A stretch of DNA of 64,000 nt from Brachycybe producta. Lineage: Eukaryota > Arthropoda > Diplopoda > Playtdesmida > Andrognathidae. The stretch covers positions 2,692,027 through 2,756,026 of the forward strand of contig JAUPFP010000021.1 of NCBI GenBank assembly GCA_036925085.1, read 5' to 3'. Below, piece after piece: positions 22,757-32,555 of this stretch. The translations under genes were made by a program, and so were the position numbers. The notes beneath the pieces were generated by a model. The model worked only from the letters and a program-made list of their open reading frames with translations, had not been told where the DNA came from and searched no databases. Each line of letters opens with the position of its first letter. Position 1 is the first letter of the stretch.

Positions 22757-23262
22757 TCAGCTGATAACAAAATGAAGAGAACCTTGAATGTCTTTTAGAA
22801 ACTACAAGGGTATAGTTCCAATCACTTAAGGGTCTCTTTTGTTATCTTTCAAAATAAACGTTTTATAGACAAAAATTTAAAAAATATCTGCTTTTAAAGT
22901 TGAATCATTTTGAAACTCAAATAAAAAGCTTATTTTAAAAGATAGCATCATGAAAACCTCCCTTAAAATGGTCGAGTTACCCTTCTAGTTTCTAAAACAC
23001 ATTCTAGTTACAGGCAGTTAGAAATCGGGGAGAACTTCAGTTGGCTCCGCCCTTGTTATGACGACCAGCAACTTCTAATTGGTTGGTTATGTAGTCTGAC
23101 GTCACATGCTCTCCACCCTTTTCAACGTCGAACCACACAACAAACCAATTAGAAGTTGCCGTTCGTCATAAAAAAAGGGCGGAGCCAACTGAAGTTCTCT
23201 CCGATTTCTAACTGCCTGTATTCTAGTTTATCTTCATTTCGCTCCTGAAAAGGCAAGAATGA
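22757..23262. mobile_element. Family B copy B6, interrupted by A6
   Basis: Left arm AACAAAATGAAGAGAACCTT at 22766, right arm CCCTTCTAGTTTCTAAAACA at 22980, then A6, then the outer right segment TTCATTTCGCTCCTGAAA. Confidence 0.8.
23010..23219. mobile_element. Family A copy A6 (210 bp), nested
   Basis: The perfect 9-bp duplication ATTCTAGTT lies at 23001-23009 and 23220-23228. It splits the right arm of B6, so A moved after B here. Confidence 0.93.
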
Positions 23263-23523
23263 CGAACAGTTCCTTAGGCCCCGTTTACACGGAGTTACAC
23301 TGTTTATAATGTTTCTAACATTTTTGTTTTCCATTCAATTCTCCTCTAGTGAAATATGATGATGATCCATTCTTCATAGAAACTAGAAAAAAGGATGTCC
23401 AGTTCAACCACGAAACCAGTTCGTGCCTTTGTCTTCATTAATACCTACAGTACCTACTACTTCATCTGAGGGGAAACCTTAGAGCTAACCCTTTTACTAA
23501 AAGAGTTACGGGGGGGGAAAAAA

Positions 23524-25192
23524 ATGTCTTCTCTGCCTTCGTATTCCAAAGACTCGGCCGCCCTTCTCGGGAAAGTGATAGTACGTCCCATTTGTCATCA
23601 GGCGATGTTGCGACACCAACAGCAAACGCAACCACATTCAGCCCCGCCACCGTGGTCACCGTATCATCATCCACAGACTAGTACGGGTCCAGCTCATTGG
23701 TTGTCTCAAGAACCCGTTATTGTCGATCCAGCTTTGAATCGTAGAAATCTACCACGTACTGATTTAGCTCCACATGCCGATCTCATCGAACTCGCTTCGT
23801 CTACCGAGAACGTAAGCGTATGTGGCAGCACGTCTTCGGCAGAATACAAGAGTTGTGACGAAGAAGGAATCGAAGGAGAGTCTCGTAGAACCTCGACAAA
23901 CAGATGTGGAAGTCCGGTGGTAGGTGTAGCCACCGTCGTTCGTGCTTCTCGTACTAGAAGTTTCAGTGCGGATCTTGCAACTGTTTCGGCGGCGGATGTT
24001 TCGATGATCGGTAAAGAACGCGAATGTTGTTCGGCTGCGTCCGATTTCGGTGGATGTCGTGTCGTAGGTGCCGAAGATGATTTAGAAGATGAGGACGACT
24101 GTTTTCTTCCGGATGAACCTTACGTTAACGTCAAGAGGTTTCCTCAGTGTCCTTCTGCTACGCAACTCAGTGTGAGTAGTTCGAACAGCGATCCGACCGT
24201 TCCGACGTGTCGCATTTGTCACTTATCGGCCGGAGAAGGAGACAGACTTATTTCTCCTTGTCGCTGTTCCGGTACGATGCAACACATCCACAGTGGATGT
24301 CTCATGGTACGATCTTTCGAAAACCCATTGTTTATTTCAAACTCATTGTTTATTCTTGTCTTTCAGAAGAGCAAAATGAAGAATAAACTAGAAAGCAGTT
24401 TTAGAAACTAGAATGATAGCGAGTATTTTCATGTTATCTTTCAAAATAAACTTTTTAACATAGGAGAATCATTTTCAAACTGAAATTAAACGCTTATTTT
24501 GAAAGATATCATCGTAAAAATATCCCTAATTGATTGAGATACCCTTCTAGTTTCTAAAACACTTTCAAGTTTCTCTTCATTTTGCTCGTCTGAAAGACAG
24601 AATAATCAAGAGTTCGAAAGGTTTTCACCGTCGAATATTAAAATATATCGTGTTTTTGTTTAGAAATGGCTCGAAGTGTCGCATCGTAAGTCAAAACGTC
24701 CTCCGAGTTGCGAACTCTGTCTTTATCAGTACCATAGGCACAAGAAATTTAAGGTACCACACACCAGATCATGGTCGCCGGCTCCTTTCCCCCCCCCCCA
24801 CAATTTTCTCATTTTTCGGGGTTTTTGTGTTTTTTTCTTAGGCGAATCATTGGCAGTTTCCTCAATGTTCTCTAAAAGACAAGATCCTTCACGTTCTGTT
24901 CTTCCTTAGTCTACTGACAATGATTGGATCGGCCACGGTAACCATTCTGTGCTTCAAACAAGAGAAAGGAGGACGGTTAAACACACTGGACAGAAACAGA
25001 TTGACCCATTCGGAAGTGGTCACTCTCGTGTGTGGAGTTCTCTTCTTCGTTGCCTTCTTTCTAGCGATGTATGTCGAAGTGAAGGCTCGTAGTACGATTT
25101 ACAAGCTTATCATGGATTTTATGTATCTGAATCAACAGTGGTACATCGAGGAGTACGACAAGAAGGAAGATATTCAGTCCGTTGCCGTCTGA
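23524..25192 (+). CDS. RING-CH (MARCH-type) membrane E3 ubiquitin ligase, 3 exons
   Basis: Exons 23524-24306, 24664-24753 and 24842-25192 give 407 residues. The first ~225 are low-complexity and acidic (SSAEYKSCDEEGIEGE, then EDDLEDEDD). The RING-CH domain has the C4HC3 order C229, C232, C246, C248, H256, C259, C277, C280 and is split by intron 1 after HSGCLM. Two hydrophobic helices follow at about 306-329 and 350-370, then NQQWYIEEYDKKED. Membrane MARCH ligases ubiquitinate transmembrane cargo and route it to endosomes. The two-helix layout and a motif like NQQWxxxxYDK recall MARCH4/9/11, but the helices themselves are not obviously closer to any one subfamily. Intron 1 holds a family B element and extends the frame of exon 1 to a false 295-residue ORF. 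An upstream untranslated exon cannot be excluded. Confidence 0.88.
24355..24622. mobile_element. Family B copy B7, in MARCH intron 1
   Basis: TTTTAGAAACTAGAATGATA at about 24391, CCTTCTAGTTTCTAAAACAC at about 24543 and GAAAGACAGAATAATC at 24591. It makes up about three quarters of the 357-bp intron. Confidence 0.8.
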
Positions 25193-25487
25193 TTCTTCTC
25201 TTTCTCTCCGTCTCGAGAGAGAGAGAGAGAGAGAAGAATTTAAAACGGATCCGAGTCGAGTCGAGAGAACCTTTTTTTTTATTTTTCTTATCTCGATGGA
25301 TCGCTCTCCCGCGCGACTAAGTCATTGTTTTATATAAGTGTGTGCGTGTTTGTGTCTTCTATATATAAATATATATATATATATTTCGATGGTCACTCAG
25401 TGGTCAGTGCCTATACAACTTTATATTTTACGTCTGGACATTTGCAAATTGCAAATGAGATCACTTCAAGTGCTCTTTTTTTTAAAT

Positions 25488-25493
25488 AATAAA
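25488..25493 (+). other. Possible polyadenylation signal of the MARCH gene
   Basis: AATAAA about 295 bp after the stop. The interval carries GA and TA microsatellites. Confidence 0.35.
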
Positions 25494-25554
25494 ATCCTGT
25501 TTTAATAGTAAAGGTTACTTTGAAGTCTCTTTTTAAGGGGCCCCCCTTTTGGTA

Positions 25555-25685
25555 AAACGGACCACTTTTAAGTGGTCTCGAGTTCGACTGCAAAATGTTG
25601 TCACATGTGGTTGAGTTGTGGTTACAATGTACTTCATTTTGTAGTCAAACTCGGCCACTAAAAAGAGGTTCGTGTGCCAAGGGCC
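25555..25685. repeat. Repeat family K, copy K1
   Basis: Inverted arms GACCACTTTTAAGTGG with GAGTTCGACTGCAAAATG, mirrored by CATTTTGTAGTCAAACTC. Relatives at 44715 and 59228. Confidence 0.55.
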
Positions 25686-25739
25686 CATGTTTTTTTTATC
25701 AAGATACCATATTATATACTGTACATAGAGGTAGCTCAA

Positions 25740-25850
25740 CTAAGATCGCTTGTCTAGGGGAGCATTCTGTGTCATATGTGAGTGAGGCCAACAGATGGCG
25801 CCACTTCTTTTTTGGAGCTAAATTCCTTATCAGTTACATTACAATTCAAT
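25740..25850. repeat. Repeat family G, copy G3 (CTCF-like motif)
   Basis: GCCAACAGATGGCGCCACTT then TTGGAGCTAAATTC. It matches G1 and G2 in order. Confidence 0.5.
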
Positions 25851-25931
25851 GAATGTATTATTGAAAAAAAAAAAAAGGATTTTTCAGTCAAAATTACAAA
25901 AGAACCTGGTTTGAGGCTAGAAAAAGAATAG

Positions 25932-26139
25932 ATAGGCAATTAGAAAACGGGATGAACAGAAGTTGGCTCCGCCACCTTTTATGACGAACGGTAACTTCTA
26001 ATTGGTTTGTTGTGTGGTTCGACGTTGAAAAGGGCGGAGCATGTGACGTTAGACTACATAACCAACCAATTAAAAATTGCCGTTCGTCATAAAAAGGGCG
26101 AGAGCCAACTTCTGTTCATCCCGTTTTCTAATTGCCTGT
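25932..26139. mobile_element. Family A copy A7 (208 bp), nested
   Basis: The perfect 9-bp duplication AAAGAATAG lies at 25923-25931 and 26140-26148. The host is another inverted-repeat element (GGTTTGAGGCTAGAA to the left, TTCTAGCC and AACAGG to the right). The CRE is mutated to TGACGTTA. Confidence 0.9.
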
Positions 26140-26211
26140 AAAGAATAGTTCTAGCCTAATAATTTTAGCTTCTAAACAGGTTTTCTTTGACTTTTTTTCT
26201 GGTTTGTGAAC

Positions 26212-26535
26212 AGCTGATTTTTAAGAAAGAGCAAAATCAGAAAGCGTTTTAGAAACTAGAAAGGTAACTCAATCACTTAAAAGAGAGCATATTTTCATGT
26301 TTCATCATTTTCATCTTTCAAAATAAGCTTTTTTTTTTTACACCAAACATTAAAAAAAAATATATTACCTGCTTAAAGTTGAGTCTTTAAACTAAAATGA
26401 AAAAGTTTATTTTGAAAGAGATATCAACATGAGAATTACTCACTGAAGTGATTGATTTACCCTTCTAGTTTCTAAAACACTTTTGAAGTTTCTCTCTTAA
26501 TTTTACAACGTAAAGACAGAGAGAATAATTAAAAA
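26212..26535. mobile_element. Family B copy B8
   Basis: Starts CAGCTGATTTTTAAG. Arms TTTTAGAAACTAGAAAGGTA at about 26248 and CCTTCTAGTTTCTAAAACAC at about 26462. Confidence 0.8.
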
Positions 26536-26976
26536 TATTGGTTTTGTAAATTGTAATTTGCTTTTGTGATTATTACAAAGTTATATGATGAGCTCTAGAA
26601 ATGACACTTGTCATATTTTTATGTATTGACTGACCTCCCCTAGTCTTTTTAAAAAAAAAATTCCGAAAAAAACATTTTACATAATTATTGTTACGATGAT
26701 GATGATGATTATAGTGTAAAATATGTACATTTTTATACATGTTGTTAATACAGAAAACAAACTTTTAAGTTTCAAAATTTTTACAAAAATGTGTTGTTGT
26801 TTTTTTCTTCTCATAATAATCTACACCATGAATTTTAGAGGGTAAGGAGGAGGAGGTGATGTCAAGGACTGTTTCCTCTTCGATTGTTGTTCTCTCTCCA
26901 AAGGAATTTAATGACCAACCAACCAACAACCTCCAATTATTATTAAAAAGGTGTTTTGTTATTTATTCAATTCAAG

Positions 26977-27019
<43 letters not shown>

Positions 27020-27129
27020 AATAATTTCTACAATTGTTAAAATCGTAAGGACGGGTCCACATCAAGCAGATAAAAGTGCAACATCAGTTCTGAGATAAAA
27101 ACCGCAACGTAAAAAAACGATAGAAAAAG
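26536..27129. other. Intergenic with (CT)n
   Basis: A (CT)n tract lies at 26979-27013 and a (GAT)n at 26696-26708. No gene. Confidence 0.4.
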
Positions 27130-27213
27130 TCCATTTTGAAAACAAACCTAAAATACAACCTTAGACTATAGTAATAGTCTAAGGTTGTATTTCAGGTTTG
27201 TTTTCAAAATGGA
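27130..27213. ncRNA. Near-perfect 84-nt hairpin, candidate small RNA precursor
   Basis: Two 40-nt arms (TCCATTTTGAAAACAAACC to the left, GGTTTGTTTTCAAAATGGA to the right) pair with one mismatch around a 4-nt loop, AGTA. It looks like a miRNA or siRNA hairpin, or a very short fold-back element. Transcription is unknown. Confidence 0.3.
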
Positions 27214-27318
27214 TCCATGTTAAAGCGTTGACTACACTGTTCTTAGGCAAAAGTGATGCCAGCTCCGTCTGGTGGCATTATTTTTAAAGAAAATCGCGAG
27301 TGAAAAAGTCTGTTTTTT

Positions 27319-27443
27319 TCGTGTGGTTCGACGTTGATTGATGTGACGTCAGAGTACATAACCAACCAATTAGAAGTTGCGTTCGTCATAAAAAGGGCGA
27401 AGCCAACTTCTGTTTGTCCCTCTCCCGATTTCTAATTGTCTGT
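27319..27443. mobile_element. Family A copy A8, 5' truncated
   Basis: Begins inside the core (GTGTGGTTCGACGTTGA) and retains the whole right arm to TAATTGTCTGT. Confidence 0.8.
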
Positions 27444-27445
27444 GT

Positions 27446-27482
27446 CATAGCCTCCTATAGATAGTATCTATAGGAGGCTATG
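27446..27482. repeat. Perfect 37-bp inverted repeat
   Basis: CATAGCCTCCTATAGATA and its exact complement flank a single G, directly after the end of A8. Confidence 0.85.
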
Positions 27483-27692
27483 CTTGTGTAGTTCTTCATC
27501 GGCCATACTTTTTATACTGATATATAAAAATACACCCTACATAGCTACAAAATGAACTCGTCAAGTTCATATACCATAGTCCCGCTAGAGGCGCCACTTG
27601 GAAAACGACGATGCAGAACTATCAAACACAAAATTTCGAGAGTTGCCAGTCCAGTAAAGTAGTAGTCTTAAGATACAACTGTCAGCAGTACT

Positions 27693-28424
27693 CAAAACTA
27701 GGGATGGACCCATTCGAATCCTTGAATCCCGCGAATCTTGAAAAATATTCGAGATTCGAAAACTCGAATCTTCGCGCTTTTTTCGCAATTCTTTCGAATC
27801 CTAACCTTAAAAGAAACTTAAAAACTTTGGTAAAATTAGTTTTAACTCCATTGACATCCAATAGAAGCCGTTTACTAACAAAAAAACCGGTGATTGTTTC
27901 AATTTCGGTGGTATCCGGATCACCAATGGATCACCTTGTGGCGACTCTTGAGTGCCATACTTGTTTATTATTATTAATAATTTAATATTATTTCATTTAT
28001 TTGTATCTTTCTTAATGAACTAGTGGGGTAACCCGTCATAAATGACGGGAGCAAAATTCACCGGCATTATTGTGTGCATGCGCATCGTTTTTTCCTTTTT
28101 TTACTCCTTTCATTTCAATTTCAGTCACCCCCTCCCACCCCTTCTACACTTTCCAACCTTTTCCCCTCACCCCCTCCCACTTTTCTCTCCCCCTTCTACA
28201 CTTTCCAAAGGAAGAGTTCAACATATAGTTGACCTTGAGAAAAAAAAACGGTTCATTTATTCAAATTTATATAAATACCGACGTGCTTCAATGGTTTTGT
28301 ACAGTTACTCCACACACACACACACACAGACCTGGGATATTATATATATAATAATATAGGATTCTTATATGAAGGATTCAAGAACGTTTTAGGATTCGGA
28401 TTCGAGAAAATTTACGAATCCGTC
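27693..28424. mobile_element. Putative element with GGGAYGGATTCG-like ends
   Basis: Left GGGATGGACCCATTCGAATC and right ACGAATCCGTCCC are roughly inverted. An interior segment starting TAGTGGGGTAACCCGTCATA contains the hairpin CCCGTCATAAATGACGGG and looks like a separate insertion ending in a (CA)n tract. No protein family recognised. Confidence 0.4.
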
Positions 28425-28861
28425 CCACATATCTAATAAAAACAAACCGACAAAAAAATGTGTGACAAAACACAAACAAATTGGGTTTTGTTTTTGTTTC
28501 TATAGCTGTGAATACAGGGTAAACTACGTAATTATTCTGTTATTGTATTTCATAATAATTGGTCCACAGGCACTGAATAGACAAGAGTCGAAAGAATGTT
28601 GCAATAATTACAGAGACAAAACAAAAACCTTTTGATATTTTTACCCACTTGAGTTGGGAGTCTCGGACATATGCAATAGTTTGTGAAATTGCAGAAATGT
28701 TTTAGAATTGTCACCAACTTGTCTGAAAACACTTGAGTTTTCTGTTTTGTTGCAAGTTTAACTGTGCAATTAATTATCTACATCATTGCAAATAATTGCA
28801 CAGTAATTAAACGTTACGTCTAGAGCCGGGCCTTATGCTGAAATCTTTGCTCTCAGAAGAA

Positions 28862-29301
28862 GAGCATTTGCAGTGAGCATGCGCATTGGCATCTTATCAG
28901 TTTATATACAGGAAAGTGTTTGCAGATTTTCGTTAGCAGCGCCATGTATTGATCAACAATGGAAACTACCGATGAGACGTTCACAATAGGAGCTCTAAGA
29001 AGTCGCGAAAAAATTTTCAAAATTAAATTAAAATGAATAAAATTAAATTAAATTTGGCGTTTTTTTTTTGCGCGCGCAGGTCTCAATATATTGGACTTAG
29101 ATTTGGTTAGTTTAAGTATAGTTGCCTAACCTAACCTAAGTCAAAATATTGAGATACTATATGTCAACATATTGGACCAGCATTCTTTCAATTAATTTTT
29201 TTCCCCATGTCCTATAAGGGGCACCGTAGTTTCCACTTGCCGTCACTTTCCCTTATATAAACGATAGACGGCAATGCGCATGCTCACAGCAAATACCACT
29301 G
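28862..29301. mobile_element. Degraded relative of element H, with insertion
   Basis: Ends GAGCATGCGCATTGGC and GCAATGCGCATGCTC. The middle (about 29000-29200) holds another inverted repeat, CTCAATATATTGGACTTAG mirrored by CTAAGTCAAAATATTGAG, with CCTAACCTAACCTAA next to its right arm. Confidence 0.5.
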
Positions 29302-29337
29302 GGCTAATGCTAGTGGAATAATCAAGTGCCAAATTTT

Positions 29338-29544
29338 ACAGGCAGTTTAGAAATAGGTGAAAACTTCAGTTGGCTCCGCCCTTTTTATGACGAATGCAAC
29401 TTCTAATTGGCTGGTCATGAAGTCTGACGTCACATGCTCCGCCCTTTTCAACGTCAGACTACACAACAAACCAATTAGAAGTTGCCGGTCGTCATAAAAA
29501 GGGGCGGAGCCAACTGACGTTCTCCCCGATTTCTAACTGCCTGT
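29338..29544. mobile_element. Family A copy A9 (207 bp)
   Basis: The perfect 9-bp duplication CCAAATTTT lies at 29329-29337 and 29545-29553. Forward core, CRE intact. Confidence 0.92.
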
Positions 29545-29599
29545 CCAAATTTTAAAGTTTCTTCAATTTCTACCCGTTGAATTTCCTTCATTAAGAAAA

Positions 29600-29632
29600 C
29601 ACACCTGCACGTGCGCGTCACGTGCAGGTGTG
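29600..29632. repeat. Perfect inverted repeat with two CACGTG boxes
   Basis: CACACCTGCACGTG, five bases, then CACGTGCAGGTGTG. Each arm holds an E-box. Confidence 0.8.
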
Positions 29633-29934
29633 TGTGATTTTCAAACAAAGAACTGCTTTCTACCGCCTTTTAATTATAAATGAAGAATATCTTTTATATC
29701 TTTTTATTTACTTTTTGTTGTGAAGTTTATATAGACACAAAGGGAGGGGGAGAGAATGAGAGAGAGGAGGGAAAATTGGCCCCCCGCCCCACCCTCTAGC
29801 CAGACATCCCATTTAACCCCCCCCCCCCCTCTAAATATGCAAATGAATGAGAACAATAGAATCTGAGAGAAGAACCCTTTGAATATTCAGCTGCATTTCA
29901 CAATGTCAACAATTAATTAAGATGCGATTTATAA

Positions 29935-30145
29935 ACAGCTGATTTTTTTCTTCTTCTTCTTTCGAACTCTTGATTAATTATTATATTCTACGTTTTCAGA
30001 AGGACAACACTATATTGTGTTTTTAGAAACTAGAAGGGTAACTCAATCACTATAATTAAGAGAGGAGGTATATATTCCATGTTGATATCTTTTTCAAAGT
30101 AAACTTTCTCTTAATTTTGCACCTGAAAAACAAGAGCTAATTTTC
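29935..30145. mobile_element. Family B copy B9 (right half reduced)
   Basis: CAGCTGATTTTTTTC, CGAACTCTTGATTAATTA, then TTTTAGAAACTAGAAGGGTA at about 30023. The right arm is short. Confidence 0.7.
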
Positions 30146-30149
30146 AAAG

Positions 30150-30249
30150 GGTTTTAGAAACTGAAAGAGTCGTTCAGAGGGCGCTCTCCATTAGAAAAAT
30201 ACTTGTATAAATGCAAGGTAGATGGCGCCTGTAACCTCAATAGGTGGCC
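30150..30249. repeat. 100-bp direct repeat, left copy
   Basis: Starts GGTTTTAGAAACTGAAAGAG and ends AACCTCAATAGGTGGCC. Identical base for base to 30695-30794. Confidence 0.95.
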
Positions 30250-30694
30250 GGGGCGACTGAATAAGCGCCAAATTGAACAAACGCCAAACTGAATAAGCGC
30301 CAAATTGAACAAACGCCAAACTGAATAAGCGCCAAAAATTTAGCAGTTATTCAGTTTGGAGTTTGTTCCATTTGGCGCTTATTCAGTTTGGCGTTTATTC
30401 CATTTGGCGGTTATTCAGGTTTTTTGTAAATTTTGATGGTCCAAATATTGTGAACTTTTATAGACGTCAGACTGTGCAGATTTACACCTAACCTAACCTA
30501 ACCAATCCTAACCAAACCAAACCTAACAATGTGTTTATCACATTTTGGCGGTTATTCAGTTTGGCGTTTGTTCCATTTGGCGCTTTTTCAGTTTAGCGTT
30601 TGTTCCATTTGGCTTTTATTCAGTTTGGCGTTTGTTCCATTTGGCGTTAGTTCAGATTGGCGTTTGTTCAATTTGGCGCTTGATCAGCGCCACC
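30250..30694. repeat. CGCCAAA cassette: inverted arrays of ~33-bp units
   Basis: On the left, units of GAATAAGCGCCAAATTGAAC and AAACGCCAAACT. They are followed from 30340 by inverted units (TTATTCAGTTTGG, TTCCATTTGGCGC). A spacer holds CCTAACCTAACCTAACC at about 30488-30504. Inverted units then resume to TTTGGCGCTTGATCAGCGCC. Not a CRISPR array: there are no unique spacers and the genome is nuclear. Confidence 0.85.
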
Positions 30695-30794
30695 GGTTTT
30701 AGAAACTGAAAGAGTCGTTCAGAGGGCGCTCTCCATTAGAAAAATACTTGTATAAATGCAAGGTAGATGGCGCCTGTAACCTCAATAGGTGGCC
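30695..30794. repeat. 100-bp direct repeat, right copy
   Basis: Exact copy of the left repeat. From here the sequence continues into repeat M2, so this is the original and the left copy the duplicate, or both arose at insertion. Confidence 0.95.
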
Positions 30795-31235
30795 AACTAC
30801 ACTCGTCGCCAAATAGTTGAAGTCGCGAATGCAGGTTTTTTTTTTTTAGCTCTAAAAGCGACACAGGCAATTAGAAATCGGGACATACAGAAGTTGGCTC
30901 CGCCCTTTTTATGACGAACGGCAACTTCTAATTGGTTTGTCGTGTGGTTCGACGTTGAAAAGGGCTGAGCATGTGACGTCAGACTACATAACAAGGGCGG
31001 AGCCAACTTCAGTTCGTTCCGATTTCTAATTTCCTGTAAAAGAGACCTACTATCAGCACGTGGCCCAAACTTACCCCCAGAACATAATATAAGTGAAGAG
31101 AGAGCACGTGTAGAGAAATAGCGATGACGTAATTAAAAGTTTGCCACGTGATCAAAAAGGAAGGTCGGAGTCAAGAGTGTCAGTACATTTCTATGGGAGG
31201 AGGGCTAGTGGCGCCATCTAACGCTACACGCACAA
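30725..31235. repeat. Repeat family M, copy M2, interrupted by A10
   Basis: Same order as M1 (11715-12060), with A10 at 30863-31037. Contains AGATGGCG motifs at about 30764 and (reverse) 31211. Confidence 0.7.
30863..31037. mobile_element. Family A copy A10 (175 bp, internal deletion)
   Basis: The 9-bp duplication AAAAGCGAC / AAAAGAGAC (8 of 9) lies at 30854-30862 and 31038-31046. About 35 bp of the right arm is missing, from the CCAATTAG block to TATGACG. Confidence 0.88.
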
Positions 31236-31244
31236 AATAATTGT

Positions 31245-31372
31245 CATTTTCAAATTGTCAAAATATAAGTTTTATTTTAAAAGCTCTACTGTATCAATAA
31301 TAAAATACCACTAAATGATTCAGTTACTCTTCTAGTCTCTAAAACACTATTTTCTCCTTATTTTAATAAAAA
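31245..31372. mobile_element. Family B half copy B10
   Basis: TTTATTTTAAAAGCTCTAC, then CTCTTCTAGTCTCTAAAACA and the outer right segment. Confidence 0.55.
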
Positions 31373-32439
31373 CAAATATCAGCATTTCTATTTTTAACTT
31401 CGTTTAAATATTTTATATCCGGTTCCTTTTAAAAAATCCTTCAACAGTGTCCTTTTATTAGTTTTCATCAAACGTGAAAATATTCACTACCGCCTCTTTT
31501 TTTTACCTTTAAAAATTGAATTATGCGTCATTTATTCAAATTAGGCAATGAAATTCTACCGTAGGTTTCAATGAAAGTGGCGCCATCTAACGGTTACCTT
31601 AAAAATCACATATCTAAAAATGCATAAATCTCTTTCAAGGCCGATTTTAGTCATTTTAAATGCAAATAAACTACTTAATGCGTAAATAAATATTTAACTA
31701 AATACAAAAACCAGTTTTTTCACGTAATACTTACTTAAGTTACTTTATGAAACGGTTTTAAAGTTGAAATATTCATCGAGAAATTCATGACTTAAACACA
31801 CACAAACAAAAAGAACTTTCTGAGGTATACAACGCCATCTGTTGAGCAAAAACAGAAGTAGACAACCAAATTTTTACATGTGACGTCATCAAGCGCCAAT
31901 TTGACGTCATTTCAAATTTTTACTATTTTTTTAAAAACAAATTGCTACAAATTTTTGTTAAAATTGTATTTTTTTTTGGCACAAATTACTTGTAAATATT
32001 ATTGTTTGAGTGTTTCGAAGTTCCAAAATAAACCAACATAAAATTTCAAAGATTTCTTTGAGCATTTTTTGTGAAAACACGAATGACGTCACAGTCTCCA
32101 TCTTACGTCATATTTGGCGCCAAAACTTTAAAACATAATCTTGTTTCTATGACAATAAAATTAAATTTGATTATAATTATTATTAAAATTAAATCCAAAT
32201 AAAAATTAAAACATTCCCTGGACAAAGTACACAAATTAAAGACAATCTAATAAGTAGAAATAACTAATTTTATATTAATTTTGAAGAGAATTCGGTTCCA
32301 ACAGTCTGAAAATTAATTAAAACAAGATTAAATAATGAGTTAACATTAATAAAAAAATCATAAATAATTATGAAATAAATAAATGCAAAAGACGAACAAA
32401 CAAACTTAATAATCTTCTAAATAGAACTTAAAAATATTT
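31373..32439. other. Intergenic, AT-rich
   Basis: Two isolated GCCATCT motifs lie at about 31583 (GTGGCGCCATCTAACGG) and 31831. No gene. Confidence 0.35.
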
Positions 32440-32555
32440 TAAAAAGAGTTGCTTAAAATAAAGCTATGCTTAAAAGCTAATCATAACTATGACCTTTTTT
32501 ATGGAGAGCCAGTCTATAGAAAAATTTTTAAGCTTGGCTTTGTTTAAAGCAACGG
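32440..32555. repeat. Repeat family E, copy E1 (partial)
   Basis: GTTGCTTAAAATAAAGCTA and AGCTTGGCTTTGTTTAAAGC. Fuller copies at 45540, 62085 and 62745. Confidence 0.45.

Noticed and set aside
23276..23310. GGCCCCGTTTACAC motif shared with about 15665
   Set aside because: Possibly ends of another element, but no matching partner end could be found to define it.
23524..24411. 295-residue single-exon version of the MARCH protein
   Set aside because: The last 34 residues come from intron 1; splicing after GCLM is needed to complete the RING-CH.
30250..30694. CRISPR-like array of ~33-bp units
   Set aside because: Units occur in both orientations with no unique spacers, in a nuclear genome with introns.
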